Assembly: GCF_001613065.1 (NCBI RefSeq)
Contig: NZ_BDBQ01000002.1
Coordinates: 62,001 to 126,000 of the forward strand
Length of the DNA: 64,000 nucleotides
Reading direction: 5' to 3'
Origin: Nocardia miyunensis NBRC 108239
GTDB lineage: Bacteria; Actinomycetota; Actinomycetes; Mycobacteriales; Mycobacteriaceae
Part shown: positions 1 through 9,225 of the stretch, one piece after another
Numbering within the stretch: position 1 is the stretch's first letter
How the letters are laid out: every line of letters begins with the position of its first letter
Notes under the pieces: model-generated
Database searches by the model: none
What the model was told of the DNA's origin: nothing
Seen by the model: the letters and a program-made list of their open reading frames with translations, nothing else
Made by a program: the position numbers and the translations under genes

Positions 1-1
1 G

Positions 2-331
2 GTCATCGAGGGGTTCATGATTCAGGGCGGCGATCCGACCGGAACCGGCCGCGGTGGACCGGGGTACGAGTTCGGTGACGAATTCCACCCGGAGCTGCGT
101 TTCGACCGCGGCTACCTGCTGGCGATGGCGAATGCCGGGCCGGGCACCAACGGCTCGCAGTTCTTCATCACCGTCGGCCCGCAGCCGCATCTGAACCGCA
201 AGCACACCATCTTCGGCGAAGTGCTGGAGCCGGATTCGCGCAAGGTCGTGGACGCCATCGCCACCACCGCGGTGGATCGCAACGATCGGCCGAAGGAACC
301 GGTGACGATCTCCGGCATCACGATCGACTGA
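2..331 (+). CDS. ppiA: Peptidyl-prolyl cis-trans isomerase, cyclophilin type (5' end outside window)
   Basis: Only the C-terminal 109 residues are present; the reading frame is already open at base 2. The visible part carries the cyclophilin core: [12 protein letters not shown], the [18 protein letters not shown] stretch that lines the proline-binding active site, and [11 protein letters not shown]. The family catalyses cis-trans isomerisation of X-Pro bonds and assists folding. With no N-terminus visible, a cytoplasmic or exported location cannot be decided. In mycobacteria ppiA stands at the same place, ahead of a rhomboid/PH-protein/crgA stretch and the pknB operon, and that synteny supports the symbol. 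Confidence 0.93.
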   Translation, partial: VIEGFMIQGGDPTGTGRGGPGYEFGDEFHPELRFDRGYLLAMANAGPGTNGSQFFITVGPQPHLNRKHTIFGEVLEPDSRKVVDAIATTAVDRNDRPKEPVTISGITID

Positions 332-422
332 ATTTCTCCGCCCGGGATGAGCGGTCCGATTTGCGAGGGTAGCGTGCAGTTACCGCCCTCGCGCCGCTCA
401 CCGTCGATGAACACGGAGTTTC

Positions 423-1292
423 GTGAATCCCCAACCGCCCGCACCGACCTGTTTCCGCCATCACGATCGGACCACCGGTCTGGCATGCACTCGGTGCGGG
501 CGGCCGGCCTGTCCGGAATGCCTGCGCCAGGCCGCGGTCGGACAGCAGTGCGTGGAATGCGTGGCCCAGGGGCAACATGATGTGCGGCAGGCGCGCACGC
601 CGGTCGGCAGCCCGGCACCCACCCGGCCCACGCCGTACGTGACCTACGCGCTGATCGCGCTGAACGTCGCGGTATTCGCGATCACTGCCGTGCAGGCGCA
701 CAGCGTGGCCGCCAATAGTTCGTCGGCGCTGTTCCACGACTGGGTGCTCTGGCCGCAGGCGGTGGCCCACGGCCAGTGGATTCGCGTGGTCGGAGGTGCG
801 TTCCTGCACTACGGTCCGCTGCATCTGGCGGTCAACATGTTCGCGCTGTATCTGCTCGGGCGCGACGCGGAGACGGTGCTGGGCCGCTGGCGCTATCTGG
901 CGATCTATCTGACCTCGCTGTTCGGCGGTGCGGCCGCGGTGATGTGGCTGGCCCCGAATGCGCTCACCGCGGGGGCCTCGGGGGCCATCTTCGGACTGTT
1001 CGGCGCGTTGACCGTCGTGCTGCTGCGACTGCGGCGCAGTCCCACGCAGATGCTGGTCGTCATCGTGATCAACCTGATCATCAGCGTTTCGGTGCCGGGC
1101 ATCTCGCTCTGGGGGCACCTCGGCGGCCTGGCCGCGGGCACGCTGGCCACGGTCGGGCTGCTGTACGGGCCGCAGTGGTTGCGGGTCCGCACCCAGGAGA
1201 CGGGACTGCGCGTCGGGTGGGGCGCGGTGGCGCTGGTGGCGGTGCTGACGCTCCTGCTGATCGGTGCGGCCGCGGCCTCGCTCGGTTCCTGA
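423..1292 (+). CDS. Rhomboid family intramembrane serine protease with N-terminal zinc-binding domain
   Basis: A 289-residue membrane protein with a GTG start. Residues 10-46 are Cys/His rich (C10, H13/H14, C22, C25, C30, C33, C43, C46), which looks like a B-box or ribbon zinc site. From about residue 72 there are six or more hydrophobic segments. The rhomboid catalytic features are clear: H134 and N138 in HLAVNMF, the nucleophile S186 in GASGAIFG, and H232 in WGHLGG. Rhomboids cleave transmembrane substrates within the bilayer; the substrate here is unknown. It lies 91 bases after the cyclophilin gene on the same strand. Confidence 0.92.
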   Translation: MNPQPPAPTCFRHHDRTTGLACTRCGRPACPECLRQAAVGQQCVECVAQGQHDVRQARTPVGSPAPTRPTPYVTYALIALNVAVFAITAVQAHSVAANSSSALFHDWVLWPQAVAHGQWIRVVGGAFLHYGPLHLAVNMFALYLLGRDAETVLGRWRYLAIYLTSLFGGAAAVMWLAPNALTAGASGAIFGLFGALTVVLLRLRRSPTQMLVVIVINLIISVSVPGISLWGHLGGLAAGTLATVGLLYGPQWLRVRTQETGLRVGWGAVALVAVLTLLLIGAAAASLGS

Positions 1293-1304
1293 CCCGACAG
1301 CCGG

Positions 1305-1760
1305 TCACATGGCCAGGCCGTGTGCCACGAGCGCGTCCATGACGTCCTGGGGATGCGCGCCCAGATCCCAGCGGCCGAAGATGAGCAGCCGGTCCTCACC
1401 GTCGTGCTCGACGTCGATCTCCAGATTGGGCGATTTGCGCCCGAGCCGGCGGAAACTCACCACCCGGGCCCGCAGGATCCGCTCCCGGGGATACTCCACC
1501 GCGCCGAGCAGCCCGCGCACGACCAGCACAGGGCGTTGACCGGGCACGATGGTGATCCGCGGACGCTGCCGCAGCCCGAGTGCGGCCAGCCCGAGCAGCA
1601 GGATCGCCGCCAGTCCGACCAGCAGGCGGCTCGGCGCGTCGCCGGTGAACACGGCGGCCGCGGCCAGCACGATTCCGCCCACGGCGGCCGTCACGAGGGC
1701 CATGGGCGGTGTGGACCATTGCAGGCGGGACACCGGTTCGGATGCGGTCACGATCCCCAC
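1305..1760 (-). CDS. Membrane-anchored PH-domain (bPH type) protein, Rv0010c-like
   Basis: A 151-residue protein with a GTG start and a good GAGGAGCGA Shine-Dalgarno. Two hydrophobic segments lie near residues 20-38 and 46-62, followed by a soluble beta-rich domain (ITIVPGQRPVLVVRGLLG onward) typical of bacterial PH-like domains. The Mycobacterium counterpart in this slot, between ppiA and crgA, is an uncharacterised conserved membrane protein of similar size. The function is not established; the syntenic position suggests a link to cell envelope or division proteins. It ends 12 bases from the end of the rhomboid gene, on the opposite strand. Confidence 0.78.
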   Translation of the reverse strand: MGIVTASEPVSRLQWSTPPMALVTAAVGGIVLAAAAVFTGDAPSRLLVGLAAILLLGLAALGLRQRPRITIVPGQRPVLVVRGLLGAVEYPRERILRARVVSFRRLGRKSPNLEIDVEHDGEDRLLIFGRWDLGAHPQDVMDALVAHGLAM

Positions 1761-1772
1761 TCGCTCCTCAAG

Positions 1773-1793
1773 TTGTCCACAGGCTCATCCACA
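1773..1793. promoter_or_regulatory. Two adjacent DnaA-box-like 9-mers
   Basis: TTGTCCACA (1773-1781), the actinobacterial consensus DnaA box, is followed three bases later by TCATCCACA (1785-1793), one mismatch from TTATCCACA. They lie in the 76-base gap upstream of the PH-domain protein gene and downstream of crgA. A short direct repeat ACAGGTGT (1791-1798 and 1810-1817) overlaps the second box. The binding role is an inference. Confidence 0.5.
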
Positions 1794-1836
1794 GGTGTGC
1801 ATGAATAACACAGGTGTAAGAACACTCCGCGCCGGG

Positions 1837-2100
1837 TCAGCGCCACCGCATCGTCATGACCAGGCCGACGACCATGAGTCCGAACCCGATCAGGAAGTTC
1901 CAGGCGTTGAGGTTCGCCATCCAGGTCAGCTTGTCGCTGGCCAGGTAGTACACGATCAGCCAGGCCAGCCCGGCCAGCATGAAGCCGAGCATGATGCTGA
2001 CGTACCAGACCGAGGAGGGGCCGCCCTTGATCTTGACCGGGGTGCGACTGGCGGGGTTGATCGTATAATCGGTCTTCTTGCGGACCTTCGACTTGGGCAT
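1837..2100 (-). CDS. crgA: Cell division protein CrgA
   Basis: An 87-residue protein, the usual length for CrgA. A basic N-terminus ([14 protein letters not shown]) is followed by two transmembrane segments, near residues 31-52 and 63-85, joined by a short loop ending in [14 protein letters not shown]. CrgA is an actinobacterial divisome/elongasome coordinator that contacts FtsZ, FtsI and FtsQ in mycobacteria. Its position just upstream of the trpG/pknB block is conserved across the group. Confidence 0.93.
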   Translation of the reverse strand: MPKSKVRKKTDYTINPASRTPVKIKGGPSSVWYVSIMLGFMLAGLAWLIVYYLASDKLTWMANLNAWNFLIGFGLMVVGLVMTMRWR

Positions 2101-2300
2101 GACGTCCTCGTATTCGGGTGCGGGTCGTACCGGCGGGGGCGTGCGCGCGACGCCCTGCGTCGCCGGTCTGCCTTCAGGCTATCCCAGCTGGGTGTACGTG
2201 CGTGGCTCGCGGTGCTCGCGCGCGGGCCGACCGGGTCGCGAGATGGCCGTGCGCGGGGTATTCACGCGACGTCGGGTTCGGCACCCCGTAGGCTTGCGCC

Positions 2301-2939
2301 ATGCGTGTACTGGTCGTCGACAACTACGACAGCTTCGTGTTCAACCTGGTGCAGTATCTGGGCCAGCTGGGCGTCGAGGCCACGGTGTGGCGCAACGACG
2401 ATCCGCATCTGGCGAATCCGGACGCGGTCGTCACCCAATTCGACGGCCTGTTGATCAGCCCGGGACCGGGGACGCCGGATCGCGCCGGGGCCAGTATCGA
2501 GCTGGTGCGCGCCTGCGCTCGGCATCGGGTTCCGCTGCTCGGGGTGTGCCTCGGGCATCAGGCGATCGGTGCGGCGTTCGGCGCGACGGTCACCCGCGCC
2601 GCCGAACTGCTGCACGGTAAGACCAGCTCGGTGTTCCACGTCGGCGCCGGTGTGCTGGCCGGGTTGCCGGATCCGTTCACCGCGACCCGCTACCACTCGC
2701 TCACCGTCCTCGAGGACACCCTCCCGGAGGAGATCGAGGTGCTCGGCCGCACCGAGAGCGGAATCGTGATGGCCGTGCGGCATCGCACCCTGCCCATTCA
2801 CGGCGTGCAGTTCCATCCCGAATCGGTGCTCACCCAGGGCGGGCATCGGATGCTCGCCAACTGGCTCGAGGTCTGCGGCGAGCGTCCGGCCGAAGCTCTG
2901 GTCGAGACGTTGGAGGCCGAGGTCGCGGCGCTGGTCTGA
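2301..2939 (+). CDS. trpG: Aminodeoxychorismate/anthranilate synthase component II (glutamine amidotransferase)
   Basis: A class I glutamine amidotransferase of 212 residues, the full family length. The triad is visible: C83 in LLGVCLGHQAIG, and H172 and E174 in VQFHPES. The oxyanion-side motif SPGPGTP is at about residues 53-59. It supplies ammonia to a chorismate-using partner (TrpE or PabB), giving anthranilate or 4-amino-4-deoxychorismate; the partner is not in this window. In mycobacteria the trpG/pabA gene occupies the same site upstream of pknB, but there it is next to the kinase operon; here two extra genes intervene. TrpG versus PabA cannot be settled from this sequence. Confidence 0.9.
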   Translation: MRVLVVDNYDSFVFNLVQYLGQLGVEATVWRNDDPHLANPDAVVTQFDGLLISPGPGTPDRAGASIELVRACARHRVPLLGVCLGHQAIGAAFGATVTRAAELLHGKTSSVFHVGAGVLAGLPDPFTATRYHSLTVLEDTLPEEIEVLGRTESGIVMAVRHRTLPIHGVQFHPESVLTQGGHRMLANWLEVCGERPAEALVETLEAEVAALV

Positions 2940-2997
2940 ACCGCGTCGTGATGTTGTCGTCCCGTGCGGTCGCGGCGGGGAGTCGGGAGGATGCGGC

Positions 2998-3705
2998 GTG
3001 AGCGGCAACGACGGACGGCGACCGTATGTGCTGCTGTCCGTGGCGGTCAGCGTCGACGGTTATCTCGACGATGCGAGTCCGGACCGGCTGCTGCTGTCCA
3101 ATCCGGTGGATTTCGATCGGGTCGACGCGGTGCGCGCGGATTCCGATGCGATCCTGGTCGGCGCGCAGACCCTGCGCAGCGACAATCCCCGGCTGCTGGT
3201 CACCGACGCGGATCGCCGTGCCCGGCGGATCGCCGCCGGGAAACCCGAATACCCGGTGAAGGTCACCGTCAGCGCGAGTGGTGACCTGGATCCGGCGCTG
3301 CGCGTCTGGCATCACGGCGGCGACAAACTCGTGTACACCACCGACGTCGGCGCGATCCGTCTCGGCGACCGTCTCTCCGGTCTCGCCGAGGTCGTATCCC
3401 TCGGCGCCGCAATAGATTTCGGCGCGCTGCTGGACGACCTCGGCCGCCGCGGCGTCACCCGTCTGATGGTCGAGGGCGGCGGCCGAATCCACACCGCCTT
3501 CCTGTCCGCCGACCTGGCCGACGAACTCCTCCTGGCCGTGGCCCCGATCCTGGTGGGCGACCCCGCCGCCCCCCGCTTCCTGCACCCTGCCGCCTATCCG
3601 GGCGGTTCCGCGCGCAGGATGGAACTCGCCGACCTGACCCGCGTCGGGGACATCGCGCTGCTGCGTTATCTGCCCAAGGCGCACAACACGGTCGGCGATG
3701 CCTGA
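2998..3705 (+). CDS. RibD C-terminal (DHFR-like) reductase domain protein
   Basis: A 235-residue stand-alone RibD_C domain. It opens with RPYVLLSVAVSVDGYLDD, has the NADPH-binding DAILVGAQTLRSDNPRL segment, and the C-terminal MVEGGG and DELLLAVAPILVGD motifs. Members reduce the ribosylamino ring of pyrimidine intermediates of riboflavin synthesis or related pterin-like compounds. The start is GTG; AGTCGGGAGG upstream is a usable ribosome site. The gene overlaps the deaminase gene that follows by 8 bases, so the two are very probably co-translated. The exact substrate is not known. Confidence 0.82.
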   Translation: MSGNDGRRPYVLLSVAVSVDGYLDDASPDRLLLSNPVDFDRVDAVRADSDAILVGAQTLRSDNPRLLVTDADRRARRIAAGKPEYPVKVTVSASGDLDPALRVWHHGGDKLVYTTDVGAIRLGDRLSGLAEVVSLGAAIDFGALLDDLGRRGVTRLMVEGGGRIHTAFLSADLADELLLAVAPILVGDPAAPRFLHPAAYPGGSARRMELADLTRVGDIALLRYLPKAHNTVGDA

Positions 3706-4267
3706 ACCGGTTCCCTTCCACAACGTCAGGGGTGCAGACTTGTCCACAGAAGCCGCCGAGCCACAGGGCAGCGAAAGGGGTACCGACGTGTCGGCAGAAG
3801 ACCCGGAGGATCGGGACAGTTCGGTCTTGCGGCAGCGCATGCGGCATGCGATCGAATTGGCTCGGTTGTGCCCCAAGAGCCCGGGGGCGTTCTCGGTCGG
3901 GGCGGTCATCGTCGACCAGGACGATGTCGAACTCGCGCACGGGTATTCGCGGGAGACCGACGCGAAGGTGCATGCCGAGGAGTCCGCGCTGGACAAACTC
4001 GGCGACGATCCCCGCCTCGCGCACGCCACGCTCTACAGCACCCTGGAGCCCTGTTCACAGCGCGCGTCCAAGGATCGCGCGCCGTGCACCGACCGCATCC
4101 TGGCCGCCGGGATCCGGCGGGTGGTCATCGCGTGGCGGGAGCCGTCCACCTTCGTCACGGACTGCGTCGGGGTCGAGAAACTGCGCGAACACGGCGTCGA
4201 GGTGATCGAGCTGGCCGATATGGCCGAGGAGGCGATGTCGATGAATCGCCACCTCGAGCTCGACTGA
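3698..4267 (+). CDS. Cytidine/deoxycytidylate-type deaminase (stand-alone RibD N-domain-like)
   Basis: A 189-residue zinc-dependent deaminase. The zinc and proton-shuttle residues are H92 and E94 in VHAEESAL, with C119 and C130 in the EPCSQRASKDRAPCT loop. That loop has ten residues between the cysteines, longer than in bifunctional RibD. The first 40 residues are polar and probably disordered, so the true start could be an internal codon. With the preceding reductase it gives the two activities of RibD as separate proteins, encoded in the reverse of the fused order. A riboflavin role is possible; a deaminase acting on another pyrimidine is equally possible. Confidence 0.78.
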   Translation: MPEPVPFHNVRGADLSTEAAEPQGSERGTDVSAEDPEDRDSSVLRQRMRHAIELARLCPKSPGAFSVGAVIVDQDDVELAHGYSRETDAKVHAEESALDKLGDDPRLAHATLYSTLEPCSQRASKDRAPCTDRILAAGIRRVVIAWREPSTFVTDCVGVEKLREHGVEVIELADMAEEAMSMNRHLELD

Positions 4268-4268
4268 A

Positions 4269-6152
4269 TCACGGCGGGCCGAGTACCCCCGTGACGATCG
4301 TTATCGTCGCGTCCTTGGAGATGGTCGAATTGGCCTTCGGCTGCTGATCGACGATCCGCCCGACGTTGCCGGCGTCGAAGGTGCCCTGGGTGGTCTGGGT
4401 GATCTGGCCTACGCTGCCGGTCCACCCGGCCGAACGCAGCTTGTCCAGGACCTGTGAGGTGGTCAGTCCTACCAGATTCGGCATGGTGATCTGATCGCTG
4501 GACACCTGCACGGTCACGGTCGAGCCCTTGTCCGCCATCGACCCGCCCGGCGGATCGGTGGCGATCACCTCGCCGCTGGGACGCGAGGAGGGCACCTTCT
4601 GCACGACGACCTTGAAACCACTGCTGTCGGTCAGATTCGGCTCGGCCACGGTGAGCGACTGGCCCACCACCTGCGGCACCCGCACCTGTTCCGGACCTTT
4701 GCCCAGGGAGATGGTGACCTTACTGCCCGCATCGGTCTTCGAGCCCTCGGGCGGATTCTGCTTCACCACCTTGTCCTTGTCATCGACGCTGGACGGATCG
4801 TGACCGATGTTCGGATCCAGTTGCAGGCCCAGCGCGCTGAGTTGCTGTTCGGCCTGCTGCTGGGTCAGCCGGGCCAGCCGGGGCACCGGAATCTGCGCCG
4901 GACCGGTGGACACCTGCACGGTGACGGTGCTGCCCTTGGGCGCGCGCGACCCGCCCAGCGGCTGCGTCTCGATGACGTTCCCGTTCGCGGTCCGGCTGTC
5001 GGACTTCTGCTGGATGGCCACCGAGAATCCGGCCTTCTGCAATTCGTCCTGCGCCTGCGCGGCGGGTTTGTTCGCCAGATCCGGGATGCCGATCTGATTG
5101 AAACTGCTGCCCGGACCGAGGAACACCCAGTACAGCGCGATCAACACCACCACGACACCGGCGGCGATCCCGCCGATCAGCATGTTGCGGCGCGGATCGC
5201 GCGGGCGTGGGGCCACGGCGTCGGCGGAATCCTCCTCCGAGCGCGGCGCGTCGACCGCGCCGAGGAACGTCGTGCGATCCTCCTCGGTCATCACCGTCGG
5301 CGCCTGCGGTTTCTGCCCGCCGAGCACCCGGATCAGATCCGAACGCATCTCCGCGGCCGTCTGATAGCGGTTCGCCGGATTCTTGCTCATCGCCTTGAGC
5401 ACGACCGAATCCAGCTCGCGCGGGACGCCCTCATGGACGTTGGACGGCAGCTTCGGATCCTCGCGAACGTGCTGATACGCCACCGCGATCGGCGAGTCGC
5501 CGGTGAAAGGCGGTTCGCCGGTGAGGATTTCGTACAGCACACAGCCGACCGAATAGACGTCCGAACGCGCGTCGACCTGCTCGCCGCGGGCCTGTTCGGG
5601 CGAAAGATATTGCGCGGTACCGATGACCGCCGCGGTCTGGGTCATCGGATTGGAGCTGTCGGCGATCGCGCGCGCGATGCCGAAGTCCATCACCTTCACC
5701 GCGCCCTGCCGGTTGATCATGATGTTGGCGGGCTTCATATCGCGGTGCACGATGCCGTTCTTGTGGCTGAAGTCCAGTGCCGCACAGACATCCGCGATGA
5801 TCTCCATCGCGCGTCGCGGGGCCAGCGGGCCGTTGCCGCGCACCATGTCGCGCAACGTATCGCCGTCCACGTACTCCATCACGATGTACGGCAGCGGACC
5901 GCCGTCCACCTCTGCCTCGCCGGTGTCGTAGACCGCGACGATGGCCGGATGATTCAGCGCGGCGGCGTTCTGCGCCTCGCGCTTGAACCGCAGATAGAAG
6001 GTGGGGTCCCGGGCCAGATCCGCGCGCAGCACCTTGATGGCGACATCGCGGCCCAGCCGTTCGTCCCGAGCCCTGTGGACCTCGGACATTCCGCCGAATC
6101 CGATGATCTCGCCCAGCTCATAGCGAGAAGACAGATTCTTCGGGGTGGTCAT
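4269..6152 (-). CDS. pknB: Ser/Thr protein kinase PknB with PASTA ectodomain
   Basis: A transmembrane kinase of 627 residues. The kinase domain spans about 11-275: glycine loop GFGGMSEV, K40, HRDMKPAN with D138, DFG at 156-158, and activation-loop Thr171/Thr173, at the same positions as in M. tuberculosis PknB. A single membrane segment lies near residues 324-345, followed by four PASTA repeats to the C-terminus, which in this family bind muropeptides and lipid II. It phosphorylates FHA and cell-wall proteins. It is the last gene of the operon; its ATG overlaps the pknA stop as ATGA. Confidence 0.97.
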   Translation of the reverse strand: MTTPKNLSSRYELGEIIGFGGMSEVHRARDERLGRDVAIKVLRADLARDPTFYLRFKREAQNAAALNHPAIVAVYDTGEAEVDGGPLPYIVMEYVDGDTLRDMVRGNGPLAPRRAMEIIADVCAALDFSHKNGIVHRDMKPANIMINRQGAVKVMDFGIARAIADSSNPMTQTAAVIGTAQYLSPEQARGEQVDARSDVYSVGCVLYEILTGEPPFTGDSPIAVAYQHVREDPKLPSNVHEGVPRELDSVVLKAMSKNPANRYQTAAEMRSDLIRVLGGQKPQAPTVMTEEDRTTFLGAVDAPRSEEDSADAVAPRPRDPRRNMLIGGIAAGVVVVLIALYWVFLGPGSSFNQIGIPDLANKPAAQAQDELQKAGFSVAIQQKSDSRTANGNVIETQPLGGSRAPKGSTVTVQVSTGPAQIPVPRLARLTQQQAEQQLSALGLQLDPNIGHDPSSVDDKDKVVKQNPPEGSKTDAGSKVTISLGKGPEQVRVPQVVGQSLTVAEPNLTDSSGFKVVVQKVPSSRPSGEVIATDPPGGSMADKGSTVTVQVSSDQITMPNLVGLTTSQVLDKLRSAGWTGSVGQITQTTQGTFDAGNVGRIVDQQPKANSTISKDATITIVTGVLGPP

Positions 6153-7723
6153 GGCAGTCCTTGCGAGGAGGTGTCCGGCGGGCTGATGTCGGTGTACTGG
6201 CTGTGCGAGCGGCGGTCGGGATAGCTGTTCTGGCTGTATCCGTTGTGGTTGTACCCGTTCTGGCTGTATCCGTTGACTCCCGGAACACCCGGCAACGATG
6301 GTATGTCCACCGAGGGGTAAGTCGAGTCATCCGTGTCCCACGGCATCGATGAATGACGCCGACCGGTGGTCGTCGTGGTCCCTTCGGTGCTCGACGTCGT
6401 GTCGCTGGTCGAGGGCGGCGCGGTCGTCGTCGTGCTGGGCGGCGTCGTGGTGGTCTGCACCGGGGGCGCCACATACCTGGTCGTGGTCGGCTCCTCGGTG
6501 GTGGTCGGCGCCTCGGTCGTTGTCGTCGCCGGGGCGGTAGTGGAGTGGGTGGTCACCGGTGTGACCGACTGCTGCGGCGGACTGCCGGCGAGCAGCACGT
6601 ACGCCGCCGCGCCGCCCAGCACCAGCGCGCCGATGCCCAGGCCGAGCAGCCATTTGGTCGTGCGGCTCATGCCGGGCTCGTCCTCGTACGGCAGATCGTC
6701 GTCCGGGTGTCCGGGCATCGCGCTGGTCGCGTTGGCCGGACGTGCCCCCGCCCGATGGGCATTCGTGTAACGCCCGGAATCCTCGTAATCGCGCGGCAGG
6801 ACCGTCGTGGCGCCCGTCGGCGGCGGCAGCACCCGCGCCGCGCCGCCCTGCGGAGTGTTCGGACCACCCATGGCGCGCGGCATCGGGGGACGTCGCCCGG
6901 ACCGCACCGCGGCCACCGCGTCGGCGAACTCCCCGCCGCTGTGGTAACGCCGCGACGGATCCTTGGTCATGGTGATCTCGATCAACTCGCGCACATTCGG
7001 CGGCAGATCCGAGGGCATCGGCGGCGGGGTGTCGCGCACATGCTTCATCGCGACGGTCAACGCCCCGTCACCGCTGAACGGGCGATGTCCGGCCAGCGCC
7101 TCGTAGCCCACCACGCCCAGGGAGTACACGTCACTGGACGAGGTGGCGTCCTCGCCGGTGGCCTGCTCGGGCGCGATGTACTGGGCGGTGCCCATCACCA
7201 TGCCGGTTTTGGTCACCGGTGACGCGTCCACCGCCTTGGCGATGCCGAAGTCGGTGATCTTCACCTGACCGGTCGGGGTGACCAGGATGTTGCCGGGTTT
7301 CACGTCGCGGTGCACGACGCCCGCGGCATGCGCCACCTCGAGCGCGCGGCTGGTCTGTTCGAGCATGTCCAGGCCCTGCACCACGGACAGGCGGCCGAGC
7401 CGGTTGAGCACCGCGTTGAGCGGTTCGCCCTGCACGAGTTCCATGACCAGATAGGCGGTTTCGCCGCCCTGCGGGTCCAGGGTTTCGCCGTAGTCGTAGA
7501 TTCCCGCGATACCCGGGTGGTTGAGCTGCGCGGTCGTCTTCGCCTCGGTCCGGAACCGGTGCCGGAACGTCGGGTCGGCGGAGAATTCGGCCTTGAGCAC
7601 CTTGACCGCCACCCGGCGGTCCAGCCGGGTGTCCAGCGCCTCCCACACCTGGCCCATACCGCCGGTGGCGATCAGGCGTTGCAGTCGGTAGCGGTCCGCG
7701 ATCATCGCACCGTTGGTCAACAT
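6149..7723 (-). CDS. pknA: Ser/Thr protein kinase PknA with Thr/Pro-rich and Asn-Gly-Tyr tail
   Basis: A 524-residue kinase; the start [12 protein letters not shown] was chosen because the kinase fold begins there and the longer open frame upstream runs through pbpA. K41, HRDVKPGN with D140, DFG 158-160 and activation-loop Thr171/Thr173 are present. One membrane segment is at 357-379. The extracellular part has no PASTA repeat. It is a Thr/Pro-rich stretch (about 388-455), then a short NGYxxNGY repeat (about 484-501). This makes it longer than the 431-residue M. tuberculosis PknA. It phosphorylates division and elongation proteins and cooperates with PknB. Confidence 0.95.
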   Translation of the reverse strand: MLTNGAMIADRYRLQRLIATGGMGQVWEALDTRLDRRVAVKVLKAEFSADPTFRHRFRTEAKTTAQLNHPGIAGIYDYGETLDPQGGETAYLVMELVQGEPLNAVLNRLGRLSVVQGLDMLEQTSRALEVAHAAGVVHRDVKPGNILVTPTGQVKITDFGIAKAVDASPVTKTGMVMGTAQYIAPEQATGEDATSSSDVYSLGVVGYEALAGHRPFSGDGALTVAMKHVRDTPPPMPSDLPPNVRELIEITMTKDPSRRYHSGGEFADAVAAVRSGRRPPMPRAMGGPNTPQGGAARVLPPPTGATTVLPRDYEDSGRYTNAHRAGARPANATSAMPGHPDDDLPYEDEPGMSRTTKWLLGLGIGALVLGGAAAYVLLAGSPPQQSVTPVTTHSTTAPATTTTEAPTTTEEPTTTRYVAPPVQTTTTPPSTTTTAPPSTSDTTSSTEGTTTTTGRRHSSMPWDTDDSTYPSVDIPSLPGVPGVNGYSQNGYNHNGYSQNSYPDRRSHSQYTDISPPDTSSQGLP

Positions 7724-7761
7724 GGGAGCCCCCGTAGGACTTCGTACTTGGTCATCGTCGT

Positions 7762-9225
7762 TCAGCTCCCCTGCAGACCGGCCTCGAGCACGGCTCGTCC
7801 GACGGGGGATGCCACGAAACCTCCGGTGCCCTTCAGGCCCATGTTGCCGCCGTTCTCCACGACCACCGCGATGGCGATCTTCGGGTTCTGCGCGGGCGCG
7901 AATCCGATGTACCAGCAGTGCGCCGGTGTGCTGCCCGGATTGGCGCCGTGCTCGGCGGTGCCGGTCTTGGATGCGATCTGGAACGGGGTGGTGTTGCCCT
8001 GGAACGTGTTCTTCTCCGAGTCGATCATCATGCTCGTCAGCGTCGAGGCGACCTGGGGACTGATCGCCTGGCCGACCGACACCGGTTTGGTCTTGGACAG
8101 CTCGGACAGGTCCGGGCCCTGAGTCTGGTCCACCAGATGCGGTTCCATCCGGACGCCGCCGTTGGCGACGGTGGCCGCGATCACCGCGTCGTCGAGCGGG
8201 GTGATCGCCACGTCGCGCTGACCGATGCTGCTCTGGGCGAGGGACGCCTCGTCCGGGATCGTGCCGACGGTGCTGTCGGCCACCGGCAGCGGAATACCCG
8301 AATGCGTGCCGATGCCGAACGCCGCCGCGGTGTCCTTGAGTTTGGCCGCGCCCACCTTCATGCCGATCTGCGCGAACGCGGTGTTGCAGGACAGCGCGAA
8401 GGCCAGTTCCATCGTCGCGGTTGCGCCGTCGCCGCAGTGCTCGCCGTCGAAGTTCTCCAGCGTGGTGTTGGTGTCGGGCAACGTGATTCGCGGGTCGGCG
8501 GAGAACTGGTCGGTGGTCTGGATGCCCGAGGCCAGGGCCGCGGCCGAGGTGATCACCTTGAACGAGGAACCCGGCGGATAGGTCTGCGAGATGGCGCGGT
8601 TCAGCAGCGGCTGCTTTTGATCGGAGCTGAGCTGCTCCCACGCCTTGGTGCTGCTCGCACCGTCGTGCGAGGCCAGCTGATTCGGGTCGTAGCTCGGCGT
8701 GGAGACCATGGCCAGGATGCGGCCCGTGCTGGGTTCGATGGCGACCACCGAACCGGTGTACCCGTTCTTGGTCAGCTGGTCGTAGGCGACCTTCTGCATC
8801 ACCGGGTTGATGGTGGTGACGACGTTGCCGCCGCGCGGATCACGGCCGGAGATGAGGTCGATCAGGCGGCGGCCGAACAGCTTGCTGTCCGATCCGTTGA
8901 GCACCGAGTCCTCGGCGAGTTCGAGTTCGGTGCGGCCGTACTGCATCGAGTAGAAGCCGGTCACCGGCGCGTACGCCATCGGATCGGTCGGGTAGGTGCG
9001 CAGGTACTTGTACCGGTCGTCGGTGGAGACCGAACTGGCCAGCACCGTGCCCGAGGCCGAGATCTGCCCGCGCTGGCGGGAGTACTCGTCCAGCAGCACG
9101 CGCGAGTTGCGCGGATCGCTGCGCAGGCTGTCGGCCTTGATCACCTGGACGTAGGTCGCGTTGAGCAGCAGGGCGACGGTCATCAGCATCACGGCCATAG
9201 CGACGCGGCGCAGTGGAGTGTTCAT
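7762..9225 (-). CDS. pbpA: Class B penicillin-binding protein PbpA
   Basis: A D,D-transpeptidase of 487 residues with one N-terminal membrane anchor (about 8-28). The three active-site motifs are S220-S-F-K223, S279-C-N281 and K420-T-G. It cross-links peptidoglycan during growth or division, working with the RodA glycosyltransferase encoded just upstream. The start overlaps the rodA stop by 4 bases (ATGA). The gap to pknA is 38 bases. In mycobacteria PbpA is needed for normal septation and is a PknB target. Confidence 0.96.
   Translation of the reverse strand: MNTPLRRVAMAVMLMTVALLLNATYVQVIKADSLRSDPRNSRVLLDEYSRQRGQISASGTVLASSVSTDDRYKYLRTYPTDPMAYAPVTGFYSMQYGRTELELAEDSVLNGSDSKLFGRRLIDLISGRDPRGGNVVTTINPVMQKVAYDQLTKNGYTGSVVAIEPSTGRILAMVSTPSYDPNQLASHDGASSTKAWEQLSSDQKQPLLNRAISQTYPPGSSFKVITSAAALASGIQTTDQFSADPRITLPDTNTTLENFDGEHCGDGATATMELAFALSCNTAFAQIGMKVGAAKLKDTAAAFGIGTHSGIPLPVADSTVGTIPDEASLAQSSIGQRDVAITPLDDAVIAATVANGGVRMEPHLVDQTQGPDLSELSKTKPVSVGQAISPQVASTLTSMMIDSEKNTFQGNTTPFQIASKTGTAEHGANPGSTPAHCWYIGFAPAQNPKIAIAVVVENGGNMGLKGTGGFVASPVGRAVLEAGLQGS

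Noticed and set aside
3740-3748. Isolated TTGTCCACA DnaA box inside the deaminase gene
   Set aside because: A single 9-mer within coding sequence has no supporting partner sites.
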